NCBI RefSeq assembly: GCF_007096635.1
Contig: NZ_VKAA01000005.1
Location: 1-64,000, forward strand
From: Mycolicibacterium sp. 018/SC-01/001
GTDB lineage: Bacteria; Actinomycetota; Actinomycetes; Mycobacteriales; Mycobacteriaceae
DNA: 64,000 nucleotides
Direction of reading: 5' to 3'
Made by a program: the position numbers and the translations under genes. How positions within the stretch are numbered: the first letter of the stretch is position 1; each line of letters starts with the position of its first letter. The notes beneath the pieces are model-generated. The model was not told the DNA's origin. It saw only the letters and a list, made by a program, of their open reading frames with translations, and searched no databases. Of the stretch, positions 38,143 to 46,557 are shown one piece after another.

Positions 38143-39144
38143 GTGGATTTCACTCCGGACGAGGGGCAGCAGGCGGTCGCCGACGTGGTGACGTCCGTGC
38201 TGGATCGTGACAACAGCTGGGACGCACTGGTTTCCGGTGGCGTACTCGCTCTGGCTGTCCCTGAGCGCCTGGGCGGTGACGGCCTCGGCATCGCCGAGAT
38301 CGGCACCGCACTCACCGAGATCGGCCGGCACGGCACGATCAGCCCGGCCCCGGTCACCCTCGCCGCGGCGGCCGTGCTGCTGGACATGGCCACCATGGCG
38401 CAACAGGACCGGTACCTTGCGGGCCTGGCCGAAGGATCGGTGCTCACCGTCGCGCTGAACGAACCCGGTGCCTCCCAGCCCGACCGGCCGGCCGCCACGC
38501 TGGCGGGCGGCCGGCTCAACGGCACCAAGCTCGCTGTCGGGCACGCCGCCGAGGCGCAGTGGCTGATCGTGACCGCTGACTCCGGTGTCGTGGTCGTGCG
38601 TGGTGACGCCGACGGTGTCGCGATGACGAGGACGCCGTCAGCCACTGGGGCCGACGAGTACGTGGTGACGTTCCGCGATGTCGCGGTCGGCGACGACGAT
38701 GTTCTCCCCGGGGCGGTCGCGTGTCGGGTCGACCAGGTGGTGCTGGCCCTGTTCGGTGCGTTCGCGGCGGGACTGGTGGCCGGGGCGCTGCGGCTGACGG
38801 CGGATTACGTCGCAACGCGTGAACAATTCGGCCGGCCGTTGTCGACGTTCCAGACAGTGGCCGCGCAACTGTCCGAGGTGTACATCGCGTCCCGGACGAT
38901 CTCGCTGGTGGCGACGTCGGCGGTGTGGCTGCTGTCCCAAGGGCTCGACGCCGACGACGACCTGGCGATCCTCGGCTACTGGATCACGTCGCAGGCTCCG
39001 CCGGCGATGCGGCTGTGCCATCATCTGCACGGCGGAATGGGCATGGACATCACCTACCCGATGAACCGCTATTTCTCGTCGATCAAAGACCTGACCCGCG
39101 TGCTGGGTGGTCCGACGCACCGTCTCGATCTGGTGGGAGCGTAA
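38143..39144 (+). CDS. fadE28: Acyl-CoA dehydrogenase subunit FadE28 (ChsE1)
   Basis: 333 residues, GTG start after GAGGAGAC. The shorter partner of a heteromeric dehydrogenase: helices ATREQFGRPLSTFQTVAAQL and CHHLHGGMGMDITYP are visible. With FadE29 it forms the alpha2beta2 enzyme that dehydrogenates the three-carbon side chain of 3-oxo-pregnene-20-carboxyl-CoA. Directly followed, without any gap, by fadE29. Confidence 0.93.
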   Translation: MDFTPDEGQQAVADVVTSVLDRDNSWDALVSGGVLALAVPERLGGDGLGIAEIGTALTEIGRHGTISPAPVTLAAAAVLLDMATMAQQDRYLAGLAEGSVLTVALNEPGASQPDRPAATLAGGRLNGTKLAVGHAAEAQWLIVTADSGVVVVRGDADGVAMTRTPSATGADEYVVTFRDVAVGDDDVLPGAVACRVDQVVLALFGAFAAGLVAGALRLTADYVATREQFGRPLSTFQTVAAQLSEVYIASRTISLVATSAVWLLSQGLDADDDLAILGYWITSQAPPAMRLCHHLHGGMGMDITYPMNRYFSSIKDLTRVLGGPTHRLDLVGA

Positions 39145-40308
39145 ATGTACATCGAACTGACCCCCGAGCAGCGGGCGCTGCAAGCCGAACTGCGCCAGTA
39201 CTTCTCGACGTTGATCACGCCGGACGAGGCCGAGGCGATGGAATCGAACCGGCACAACGAGGCGTACCGCGCGGTCATCAAGCGCATGGGTTCAGATGGC
39301 AAGCTCGGCATGGGCTGGCCCGAGGAGTACGGCGGGCTGGGCTTCGGCCCCATCGAGCAGCAGATCTTCGTGAACGAGGCCAACCGGGCCGACGTCCCCT
39401 TGCCGCTGGTCACGCTGCAGACCGTCGGTCCCACGCTGCAGGTCTACGGCACCGACGAGCAGAAGAAGAAGTTCCTGCCCGGAATCCTCTCCGGTGACAT
39501 CCATTTCGCGATCGGCTACTCCGAGCCCGACGCCGGCACCGACCTGGCGTCGCTGCGCACCACGGCTGTCCGTCATGGCGACGAATATGTGGTGAACGGG
39601 CAGAAGATGTGGACCACCGGCGCCCACGATGCCGACTACATCTGGTTGGCGTGCCGCACCGATCCGGAAGCCGCCAAGCACAAGGGCATTTCGATCCTCA
39701 TCGTCGACACCAAGGATCCCGGCTTCTCCTGGACGCCGATCATCCTGTCCGACGGGGCGCACCACACCAACGCGTCCTACTACAACGATGTCCGGGTGCC
39801 CGCCGACATGCTGGTCGGTGAGGAGAACGGCGGCTGGAAGTTGATCACCACCCAGCTCAACCACGAGCGGGTGGGCCTCGGTCCGGCCGGGCGCATCGCC
39901 GGCATCTACGACAGAGTGCACACGTGGGCATCGAAACCCGGTTCGGATGGGGTCACGCCCGTCGAGCAGCCGGATGTCCGGCGGCTGCTGGCCCAGATCA
40001 AGACGATCTGGCGGGTCAACGAGCTGCTGAACTGGCAGGTCGCCGCCTCGGGTGAGACCATCGCCGTCGCCGACGCGGCGGCCACGAAAGTGTTCTCCAC
40101 TGAACGGGTTCAGGACGTGGGCCGGCTCGCCGAGGAGATCGTCGGCGCCTACGGAAATCCCGCCGACGCGGAAACCGGTGAGTTGCTCGACTGGCTGGAC
40201 AAGATGACGAAGCGCAACCTGGTCATCACCTTCGGCGGTGGTGTCAACGAGGTGATGCGCGAACAGATCGCAGCCTCGGGTCTCAAGGTCCCGAGGGTCT
40301 CGCGATGA
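39145..40308 (+). CDS. fadE29: Acyl-CoA dehydrogenase subunit FadE29 (ChsE2)
   Basis: 387 residues. FAD-site motif FAIGYSEPDAGTDLASLRTT, NGQKMWTTGAHDADYIWLA, and the C-terminal GGGVNEVMREQIAASGLK in place of the usual GTNEIQR, as expected in this heteromeric group. Starts at the base after the fadE28 stop. Partner and substrate as for FadE28. Confidence 0.93.
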   Translation: MYIELTPEQRALQAELRQYFSTLITPDEAEAMESNRHNEAYRAVIKRMGSDGKLGMGWPEEYGGLGFGPIEQQIFVNEANRADVPLPLVTLQTVGPTLQVYGTDEQKKKFLPGILSGDIHFAIGYSEPDAGTDLASLRTTAVRHGDEYVVNGQKMWTTGAHDADYIWLACRTDPEAAKHKGISILIVDTKDPGFSWTPIILSDGAHHTNASYYNDVRVPADMLVGEENGGWKLITTQLNHERVGLGPAGRIAGIYDRVHTWASKPGSDGVTPVEQPDVRRLLAQIKTIWRVNELLNWQVAASGETIAVADAAATKVFSTERVQDVGRLAEEIVGAYGNPADAETGELLDWLDKMTKRNLVITFGGGVNEVMREQIAASGLKVPRVSR

Positions 40309-40336
40309 GCGCTTGCGCGAAGAGCCGAGGGCAGCG

Positions 40337-41287
40337 GTGACAGACCTGCGGGCCCGGATCGACGAGATCACGGCTGCCGGTAAGAGCGAAGCGCGCCGCG
40401 GCCCGGATCCGGTGAACCTGCCGATGATCCACCATTGGGTGGACGCGATCGGCGACAAGAACCCCATCTACGTCGACGACGAGGCAGCCAGGGCCGCAGG
40501 CCATCCCGGCCTCGTCGCGCCGCCGGCGATGATCCAGGTGTGGACGATGGGCGGCCTCGGAGAAGGGCGCTCCGACGACGATCCGCTGTCGAAGATGATG
40601 GCGCTTTTCGACGACGCCGGCTTCGTCGGTGTCGTCGCCACCAACTGTGAGCAGACCTATCACCGGTACCTGCGTCCCGGCGAAGAAGTCGAGATCCACG
40701 CCGAGATCACCGACGTCGTCGGACCCAAGCAGACTGCGCTCGGCGAGGGTTACTTCATCAATCAGCTCATCACCTGGACCGTCGGGGACGGCGAGAAGGT
40801 CGCCGAGATGAACTGGCGCATCATGAAGTTCGCCCCTCGCGTCCCGGAGGCGCCCGTAGTGCCCGACGATCTCGACCCGGACAAGCTGATGCGCCCGGCG
40901 TCGTCGCGCGACACCAGGTTCTTCTGGGAGGGGGTCGCGGCCCACGAGTTGCGCATCCAGCGACGCCCCGACGGCAGCCTGCAACACCCGCCGGTGCCCG
41001 CGGTGTGGGCGGACAAGGACGCGCCCGTCGACTATGTCGTCGCCAGTGGCAACGGCACGGTCTACAGCTACGTCGTCCATCACGCGCCGAAGGTGCCGGG
41101 CCGGACTCTGCCCTTCGTGATCGCGCTCGTCGAATTGGACGAGGGGGTCCGGATGCTCGGCGAGCTCCGCGGCGTCGTCCCCGCCGACGTGAAGATCGGG
41201 ATGCCGGTCAGCGCAACGTATATCGACTTTCCCGACAGTGACATCAGTCCCGCCTGGACCTTGTACGCATGGGAGCCACGATCATGA
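40337..41287 (+). CDS. chsH2: Enoyl-CoA hydratase subunit ChsH2 (MaoC-like plus DUF35)
   Basis: 316 residues. N-terminal MaoC-like hot-dog domain (about 1-170; DAIGDKNPIYVDDEAARAAG carries the hydratase Asp/His-type segment), and C-terminal DUF35 OB-fold domain (about 190-316). GTG 40337 is chosen from the M. tuberculosis N-terminus pattern; upstream in-frame codons lack a ribosome site. ChsH1-ChsH2 hydrates the C17 side-chain double bond, and the DUF35 part docks the aldolase Ltp2. The cysteine pairs of a typical DUF35 zinc ribbon are absent. Confidence 0.92.
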   Translation: MTDLRARIDEITAAGKSEARRGPDPVNLPMIHHWVDAIGDKNPIYVDDEAARAAGHPGLVAPPAMIQVWTMGGLGEGRSDDDPLSKMMALFDDAGFVGVVATNCEQTYHRYLRPGEEVEIHAEITDVVGPKQTALGEGYFINQLITWTVGDGEKVAEMNWRIMKFAPRVPEAPVVPDDLDPDKLMRPASSRDTRFFWEGVAAHELRIQRRPDGSLQHPPVPAVWADKDAPVDYVVASGNGTVYSYVVHHAPKVPGRTLPFVIALVELDEGVRMLGELRGVVPADVKIGMPVSATYIDFPDSDISPAWTLYAWEPRS

Positions 41288-41697
41288 GTGCACCAGCTGT
41301 GCCGTCGTTCGAGGTGGGCGCCGCGCTGCCCGAGCTGACCCTCTTCGCCGACCCGACGTTCATCGTGTCGACGGCGATCGCCACGCGCGACTACCAGGAC
41401 GTCCATCACGACCGGGACAAGGCGCAGGCCAAGGGATCCAAGGACATCTTCGTCAACATCCTCACCGACACGGGCCTGGTGCAGCGATACCTGACCGACT
41501 GGGCCGGTCCCACGGCAGTGATCAGGTCGATCTCGTTGCGCCTCGGCGTGCCCTGGTATGCCTACGACACCGTGACGTTCCGCGGCGAGGTGACCGCTGT
41601 GGCAGGCGATGTCGTCACGACCAAGGTCACGGGCACCAACAGCCTCGGCGACCACGTGATCGCGACGGCAACCCTCACGGTCGGGAGTGCACAGTGA
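41284..41697 (+). CDS. chsH1: Enoyl-CoA hydratase subunit ChsH1 (MaoC-like)
   Basis: 137 residues, single MaoC-like hot-dog domain. The catalytic-type segment ATRDYQDVHHDRDKAQAKG is complete, so this subunit probably holds the active residues. ATG overlaps chsH2 as ATGA and its end overlaps ltp2 as GTGA, so subunits are made in equal amounts. Works with ChsH2 before the Ltp2 retro-aldol step. Confidence 0.93.
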   Translation: MSAPAVPSFEVGAALPELTLFADPTFIVSTAIATRDYQDVHHDRDKAQAKGSKDIFVNILTDTGLVQRYLTDWAGPTAVIRSISLRLGVPWYAYDTVTFRGEVTAVAGDVVTTKVTGTNSLGDHVIATATLTVGSAQ

Positions 41698-42857
41698 GCG
41701 GTCTGTCGGGTAAGGCGGCGATCGCCGGCATCGGGGCGACCGACTTCTCGAAGAACTCCGGCCGCAGTGAATTGCGCCTGGCCGCCGAGGCCGTGCTGGA
41801 TGCGCTCGACGATGCGGGCTTGGCCGCGTCGGACGTCGACGGTCTGGTCACGTTCACGATGGATTCCAACCTGGAGACCGCGGTGGCGCGTGCCACCGGC
41901 ATCGGCGAGTTGAGCTTCTTCAGCCAGATCGGTTATGGCGGTGGGGCGGCGGCCGCGACGGTGCAGCAGGCTGCGCTCGCCGTGGCCACCGGTGTCGCGG
42001 AGGTCGTCGTCGCCTACCGGGCCTTCAACGAGCGCTCGGAGTTCCGCTTCGGGCAGGTGATGACGGGTCTGACCACCAACGCCGATTCCCGAGGCGTGGA
42101 GTACAGCTGGTCCTATCCTCACGGCCTGAGCACGCCCGCCGCGTCGGTCGCGATGATCGCGCAGCGGTACATGCACGAATACGGCGCCACGAGTATGGAT
42201 TTCGGGGCCATTTCGGTGGCCGACCGCAAGCATGCAGCGAACAACCCGAAGGCACATTTCTACGGCAAGCCGATCACCATCGAGGATCATCAGAACTCCC
42301 GATGGATCGCCGAACCCTTGCGCCTGCTGGATTGCTGTCAGGAGACCGACGGCGGTGTCGCGATCGTCGTCACCACGCCGGAACGGGCGAAGGATCTCAA
42401 GCACCGGCCCGCCGTGATCGAGGCTGCCGCGCAAGCCGCCGGCGCCGATCAGTTCACGATGTACTCGTACTACCGCGAGGAACTCGGTCTGCCCGAAATG
42501 GGGCTGGTCGGCAAGCAACTGTGGAGTCAGAGTGGTCTCACACCTGACGACATTCAGACAGCCATCCTGTACGACCACTTCACCCCGTACACGCTGATCC
42601 AACTGGAGGAGCTGGGCTTCTGTGGCAAGGGTGAGGCCAAGGACTTCATCGCCGGAGGTGCGATCGAACTCGGCGGCAGGTTGCCGATCAACACCCACGG
42701 CGGTCAGCTGGGGGAGGCGTACATCCACGGCATGAACGGCATCGCCGAGGGCGTGCGCCAGCTCCGCGGAACCTCGGTCAACCAAGTCGATGACGTCGAA
42801 CACGTGCTGGTGACGGCGGGCACCGGGGTACCGACCTCGGGGCTGATCCTCGGCTGA
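41694..42857 (+). CDS. ltp2: Side-chain aldolase Ltp2
   Basis: 387 residues, thiolase-fold lipid-transfer-protein family: AAIAGIGATDFSKNSGRSEL, SYPHGLSTPAASVAMIAQRY, LYDHFTPYTLIQLEELGFC and PINTHGGQLGEAYIHGMNG. GTG 41694 overlaps chsH1. Ltp2 with ChsH2 cleaves the C17 side chain of the hydrated intermediate, releasing propionyl-CoA and androstenedione. Last gene of the cholesterol side-chain operon; no strong terminator hairpin was recognised after it. Confidence 0.93.
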   Translation: MSGLSGKAAIAGIGATDFSKNSGRSELRLAAEAVLDALDDAGLAASDVDGLVTFTMDSNLETAVARATGIGELSFFSQIGYGGGAAAATVQQAALAVATGVAEVVVAYRAFNERSEFRFGQVMTGLTTNADSRGVEYSWSYPHGLSTPAASVAMIAQRYMHEYGATSMDFGAISVADRKHAANNPKAHFYGKPITIEDHQNSRWIAEPLRLLDCCQETDGGVAIVVTTPERAKDLKHRPAVIEAAAQAAGADQFTMYSYYREELGLPEMGLVGKQLWSQSGLTPDDIQTAILYDHFTPYTLIQLEELGFCGKGEAKDFIAGGAIELGGRLPINTHGGQLGEAYIHGMNGIAEGVRQLRGTSVNQVDDVEHVLVTAGTGVPTSGLILG

Positions 42858-43100
42858 TGCCACTTTCCAGCAAATTCTGACGCCATCGAAGGGTGAGGCG
42901 GCTGGGTATCACGTGGTTCTGTTGCCGCGGGATGTTGCGACAGTTTTGACAAATTTCTTCACGTCTCGTCGGACACCCGCGTGTCAGTCAGTGGTAGCGC
43001 CCGAAGCCGTCAACAGGCACAACACGAACCGCTCGGCACACAGCTCCGGTGACAGCTGTTTTCCAATGCAACCATCTGCGACATACTCGCAAATCCGCGC
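42858..43100. other. Gene-free interval after ltp2
   Basis: About 240 bases with no supported gene. Composition is more A/T-rich than the coding DNA around it. No convincing hairpin plus T-run was found after ltp2, and the only open frames are short and lack ribosome sites. It marks the boundary between the cholesterol genes and the regulator/exopolysaccharide region. Confidence 0.6.
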
Positions 43101-43166
43101 TTGACTGCAAATCTAGCAAACTTACATAATATGTGTGTGTCAGCGACTGTCTATTGACACTCGCTG
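43101..43166 (+). promoter_or_regulatory. Promoter and leader hairpin of first LuxR-type regulator
   Basis: TTGACT (43101-43106) and CATAAT (43125-43130) with an 18-base spacer make a good promoter. Just downstream is an inverted repeat, AGCGACTGTC (43142-43151) and GACACTCGCT (43156-43165), 10-base arms with one mismatch and a 4-base loop. It would form at the very 5' end of the transcript, or serve as an operator. Confidence 0.6.
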
Positions 43167-43215
43167 AAGCGCCGAGGTGTTCGGATGCCTCGTCGGCATG
43201 TAAAGGGGGGCGAAC

Positions 43216-43296
43216 ATGAAGTCGGCGCCGGAAAACGGCCGTTCGGTATCAGCTAAACAGGAGCCGGCGGTCAACCGCGCGGCCCGAAAACGCTAG
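43216..43296 (+). CDS. 26-residue leader ORF upstream of regulator 1
   Basis: A short frame starting ATG 43216 after a strong AAAGGGGGG ribosome site, basic peptide ending NRAARKR. It stops 8 bases before the regulator 1 ATG at 43305. It looks like a translated leader that feeds ribosomes to the regulator gene, as leader frames also precede regulators 2 and 3 and the adenylation gene. No similarity recognised; could be chance. Confidence 0.4.
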   Translation: MKSAPENGRSVSAKQEPAVNRAARKR

Positions 43297-43304
43297 GCCC
43301 GGCG

Positions 43305-44204
43305 ATGACCCAGACGTGGGACACCTGCGGCACTGCCTTACCGCCGGTGGGTGGCGCGCAAGGTCCGAGGAACTCTCTTGCTGACAGCAAGGTGCCGGGC
43401 GAGATCGACGCGTTCTTGGCCGGTGGTGGCAACCGGCGCGGAAAAACTCGGCTGCCCGGTGCGCTGCCCGTGGCCACCCCGACCCTTCCTGGGGGCCTGC
43501 CGATCAACGAGACGGGACCATGCCGGGCTCGTCTCGTCGGGCCCCACGCGGCACACGGGGCGCATCTGAAGGTGCCGGTCGAGGACATCCTGATCATTGA
43601 TGACTCTCGCCTCCAGCGCGAGAACCTCGCGACCATCCTCGCCGGTGAGGCGATGGCGCGGCCCGCCATGGCATGGGGTCTCGACTCGTTGAGCGCTGCA
43701 ATGTCGAGGCCGCCAGGCATCGTCCTGCTCAATCTGCTGACCTATCAGAGCTTTTCATTGCTGCATTGCGTGCGGCAGCTGTGCCCGACAGCCAAAGTGA
43801 TCGTGGTCGGAGTCACAGATGAGGACGAGGCCGATGTCATAGCGTGCGCCGAGGCTGGTGTCGCCGCATATCACCTGAGGTCCGAATCACTGTGCGAGTT
43901 GCGGAATCTGATCGCCAGGGTCGCCGATGGCGAGTCTGTGTGTCCGCCGACGATCTCGGCCATCCTGCTCAGATACCTGTCGACGGCGGCATCCGGGCGA
44001 CGGTCGGATCTCGGTGATCCGGATCTGACCGCACGCGAGATGCAGATCCTCCGAATGCTCGAGCAGGGTCTGTCGAACAAGGACATTGCCGACCAGCTCT
44101 GTATTGCTGTGCACACGGTCAAGAACCATGTGCACAGTGTTCTGAGCAAGCTCGGCGTCCGTACGCGCGCCGAGGCTGCGGCCTTCTGCCGCTCACTGCG
44201 ATGA
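43305..44204 (+). CDS. LuxR-type transcriptional regulator 1 with pseudo-receiver domain
   Basis: 299 residues. Residues about 1-90 are a Gly/Pro-rich extension; 93-215 a NarL-type receiver-like domain; 230-295 a GerE/LuxR helix-turn-helix (LTAREMQILRMLEQGLSNKD, IAVHTVKNHVHSVLSKLGV). The receiver keeps the acidic pair (LIIDDS) but the phospho-acceptor is Asn (VLLNLLT, residue 143), and the conserved Lys is Arg (YHLRSE), so phosphorylation is unlikely. A later GTG (43573) could start a shorter form without the extension. First of three paralogs ahead of the exopolysaccharide operon. Confidence 0.82.
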   Translation: MTQTWDTCGTALPPVGGAQGPRNSLADSKVPGEIDAFLAGGGNRRGKTRLPGALPVATPTLPGGLPINETGPCRARLVGPHAAHGAHLKVPVEDILIIDDSRLQRENLATILAGEAMARPAMAWGLDSLSAAMSRPPGIVLLNLLTYQSFSLLHCVRQLCPTAKVIVVGVTDEDEADVIACAEAGVAAYHLRSESLCELRNLIARVADGESVCPPTISAILLRYLSTAASGRRSDLGDPDLTAREMQILRMLEQGLSNKDIADQLCIAVHTVKNHVHSVLSKLGVRTRAEAAAFCRSLR

Positions 44205-44230
44205 CTTTTGTAGCGGAGGGATCTAGACAG

Positions 44231-44291
44231 GGCCCAACGCAAAAGATCGCTCCAACGGTCCATGTACGCGACCTCCAACGCTGGTGATAGT
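44231..44291 (+). promoter_or_regulatory. Conserved promoter-like block, copy 1 (upstream of regulator 2)
   Basis: Contains CGCTCC, then the near-palindrome GTCCATGTACG (CCATGTACG at 44260-44268) and GATAGT (44286-44291) 17 bases later. The same elements at the same spacing occur at 45391-45447 and 46558-46618. GATAGT fits a -10 hexamer and CCATGTAC lies about where a -35 or activator site would be. Just after it, GTTGACC (44290-44296) and GGTCAAC (44308-44314) form an inverted repeat. Confidence 0.65.
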
Positions 44292-44382
44292 TGACCTGCA
44301 GGGTCAGGGTCAACTCGTTCTTCTCGTCCGGGGCGTTGTGCGTCGCTGACTCGTGCTCGCAACGTGCGCAGGGGGAGGTGGC

Positions 44383-44499
44383 ATGTCCGCTCATCTGAAC
44401 GGAATCGACGGCTTGGCAACGACATCGAGTCCCCGATGGCGACACCATGACGACACGCCGCTCGTCGACGTCCTGCGTGCCCCGTTGCGATGCCGATGA
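44383..44499 (+). CDS. 38-residue leader ORF upstream of regulator 2
   Basis: ATG 44383 is preceded by GGGGGAGG with a 4-base gap, an excellent ribosome site identical to that of the leader frame at 45573. The peptide is His/Arg/Asp-rich with no recognised homolog. It ends about 195 bases before the regulator 2 start, so unlike the other leaders it is not directly coupled. Translation is likely; function unknown. The rest of 44205-44694 holds promoter block copy 1 and no other supported gene. Confidence 0.4.
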   Translation: MSAHLNGIDGLATTSSPRWRHHDDTPLVDVLRAPLRCR

Positions 44500-44694
44500 C
44501 GTCATCGGCAGCTGTGGCGGCGACGCCACTTCAGTTCTGGGTGTCGACCCCGGCCCCCGCTCAGTCGGCCATTCCCCGTCCGGTTGGCTCGTCGGGGTCG
44601 GCACCCTCCACCATGCTCCTCTACGGCAGTCGGGAACCGTGCAGTGCTGACGGCGCGGGCGGCAAGGATTAGATGACCTGCATCCGTACCGGAC

Positions 44695-45414
44695 GTGGCG
44701 GCCCGAGTGATCTCCGTTAACTCACCCGTATCGGATGTGCTGGTCGTCGGTGATTGCGCGCTTTACCGCGAAGCGCTGACCTCTGCACTTCTGTCGAACG
44801 GGATGTCCTGCATCCGAACGGCCTGGGATCTGTCCTCCTTGATGGATGCTTTGGAAGGCCCTGCGCCGCAGGTGATCCTGCTGGACACGGTCGTCGGCAG
44901 GGCAGAGACGTACCTGCGCGCGATTGGACATCTGAGCCCAGGCGTGCCCGTGATCGCCGTCGCGACTCCCGACGACGACCCGGACCTGATCTTCGCCTGC
45001 GCCAAGGCGGGAGTGGCGGCCTACCACTTGAGGATCGAATCGTTGGCCGACCTGCTCGGGCTGATCCATGTCGCAGCGCAGGGCGGGACTCGTTGCCCAC
45101 CGCACATCGCAGCAACGCTTCTTCGACGGATACCAGCCGTCGCTGATCCGCGTCGATCTGCAACCAGGGATTCAGGCCTCACCACCCGCGAGATACAGGT
45201 CCTGCACATGCTGGAACTGGGCCGTTCGAACCAACAGATCGCCCTCGAATTGTCCATCGCAGTCCATACCGTGAAGAACCACGTGCACAACCTGCTGACA
45301 AAGCTGGGGGTCAACACCCGCGCCGAGGCTGCCGCGGCATTTCACAGGCCGCGGACGTACGACGAAGACGATCGAAGGTCCAGCTCCCGGTCTAGTCAAA
45401 GTTGGCTCCGATGA
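44695..45414 (+). CDS. LuxR-type transcriptional regulator 2 with altered receiver domain
   Basis: 239 residues: receiver-like domain (about 12-135) and LuxR helix-turn-helix (about 158-220; LTTREIQVLHMLELGRSNQQ, HTVKNHVHNLLTKLGV). Here the phospho-acceptor Asp is kept (ILLDTVV, residue 64), but the acidic pair that binds magnesium is reduced (LVVGDC), and the Lys is Arg (YHLRIE). So it lacks a different part of the site than regulators 1 and 3. GTG 44695 is likely; GTG 44707 is an alternative. The last codons overlap promoter block copy 2. Confidence 0.82.
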   Translation: MAARVISVNSPVSDVLVVGDCALYREALTSALLSNGMSCIRTAWDLSSLMDALEGPAPQVILLDTVVGRAETYLRAIGHLSPGVPVIAVATPDDDPDLIFACAKAGVAAYHLRIESLADLLGLIHVAAQGGTRCPPHIAATLLRRIPAVADPRRSATRDSGLTTREIQVLHMLELGRSNQQIALELSIAVHTVKNHVHNLLTKLGVNTRAEAAAAFHRPRTYDEDDRRSSSRSSQSWLR

Positions 45415-45447
45415 CCCATGTACGGCGGTTCTGAAGACCCCGATAGT
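45391..45447 (+). promoter_or_regulatory. Conserved promoter-like block, copy 2 (upstream of regulator 3)
   Basis: GGCTCCGATGACCCATGTACG followed 17 bases later by GATAGT (45442-45447); CCATGTACG at 45416-45424. It overlaps the end of regulator 2. Downstream GCAGAG (45456-45461) and CTCTGC (45469-45474) form a short inverted repeat, as after copy 1. Confidence 0.65.
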
Positions 45448-45572
45448 GATGTCTGGCAGAGGAGTTAGCTCTGCATCGCGTTCTCTGTCAGGTGGCGAAC
45501 GGGTCACGATAGGCCTCGGCCCTCTCTGCGCGGAGTCACGACGACACAGCAGGTTTGAGCGGGGGAGGACTC

Positions 45573-45650
45573 ATGACGACACAGCAGCATGCAGAGATGG
45601 CCGTGGGACGGTGCCTGCATCTCGAGTCGGATCTCGGAGTATCGAGATGA
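45573..45650 (+). CDS. 25-residue leader ORF coupled to regulator 3
   Basis: ATG 45573 after GGGGGAGG with a 4-base gap. The frame stops as ATGA over the regulator 3 start at 45647, the standard arrangement for translational coupling. The peptide (MTTQQHAEMAVGR, then CLHLESDLGVSR) has no recognised homolog. The coupling is what fixes the start of regulator 3. Confidence 0.5.
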   Translation: MTTQQHAEMAVGRCLHLESDLGVSR

Positions 45651-46540
45651 GCGAGCTCCCGCCTGCACGCCCGCTTCTGTCGACCGGTCCTGATGAAGGG
45701 CTGGTTCCGGGCGGTGTGGATGCACACGGAACACGTCACGACTGGGCCGTCGCGAGGCACTCAGCCAATGATCCTCGGGCACTGCAGCATTCGAATGTCG
45801 AGTTCCTCGACCGGACTGTGCGGGCAGTCGGTGCCGTGCATGCGCGTCCGAAGGTCGTGAGTGCACTCGGGTCACCCCACGATGTCCGGATTCTTCTCGT
45901 CGACGACAGTGTGCTCCATCGCGAGTGCCTGATGGGCGTGCTCGTCGCGCAGCCAGGCGTGGTGGGAGTCGGCGTGGCGTGGGATCTGACGTCCATGGTC
46001 GCCGAAGTCCAAGCGACGCTCCCGCACGTGATTCTTCTGAACATGGCGACGCGTGACAGTGCGATGTTGCTGCGGCAGGCCACGAAGGTGAGCCCGAATG
46101 TGCGCGTGGTCGTCGTCGGTGTGTCCGAGGAGGACGAGAGGAACATCGTCGAGTGCGCGGAGGCCGGCGCGGCCGGCTATCACCTGCGAGCGGAATCTCT
46201 CGACAACCTGCTTGTGTTGATACACAAAGTTGCTGCCGGAGAGTCATCGTGTTCGCCAGAGGTGTCGGCAATATTGCTCCGGCGCTTGTCGTCCCTGGCG
46301 TCACAGCGTCGGCAGCCGACAACCAGGGAACTACCTCTGACTGCTCGGGAGATCCAGATCCTCCGAATGTTGGAGGCGGGACTGGCGAACCGAGACATCG
46401 CGGAACGCCTCTGCATAGCCGTCCATACCGTGAAGAATCACGTGCACAGCGTGTTGACCAAGCTCGGTGTCAACAGCCGCGCGGAGGCTGCGGCATTGGC
46501 CCGCAACATCCTTGCCGGTGAGGACTTCTCGGCGTACTAG
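45647..46540 (+). CDS. LuxR-type transcriptional regulator 3 with pseudo-receiver domain
   Basis: 297 residues: 78-residue extension, receiver-like domain (about 80-200) and LuxR helix-turn-helix (about 225-290; LTAREIQILRMLEAGLANRD, HTVKNHVHSVLTKLGV). The acidic pair is kept (LLVDDS), but the acceptor Asp is Asn (VILLNMA, residue 132) and the Lys is Arg (YHLRAE), as in regulator 1, its closest relative. Start chosen from the ATGA overlap with the leader frame. Next to the exopolysaccharide operon, so a likely direct regulator of it. Confidence 0.83.
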   Translation: MSELPPARPLLSTGPDEGLVPGGVDAHGTRHDWAVARHSANDPRALQHSNVEFLDRTVRAVGAVHARPKVVSALGSPHDVRILLVDDSVLHRECLMGVLVAQPGVVGVGVAWDLTSMVAEVQATLPHVILLNMATRDSAMLLRQATKVSPNVRVVVVGVSEEDERNIVECAEAGAAGYHLRAESLDNLLVLIHKVAAGESSCSPEVSAILLRRLSSLASQRRQPTTRELPLTAREIQILRMLEAGLANRDIAERLCIAVHTVKNHVHSVLTKLGVNSRAEAAALARNILAGEDFSAY

Positions 46541-46557
46541 ACCACGGTCCAGTTCCG

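Noticed and set aside
42858..43304. Possible mobile-element scar or attachment site at the junction between cholesterol and exopolysaccharide regions.
   Set aside because: No inverted terminal repeats, integrase, transposase remnant or tRNA end could be found; only the A/T-rich composition hints at transfer.
43351..43569. Alternative frames within the N-terminal extension of regulator 1 as separate small genes.
   Set aside because: No ribosome sites, no motifs; the extension or a later GTG start of regulator 1 explains the region.
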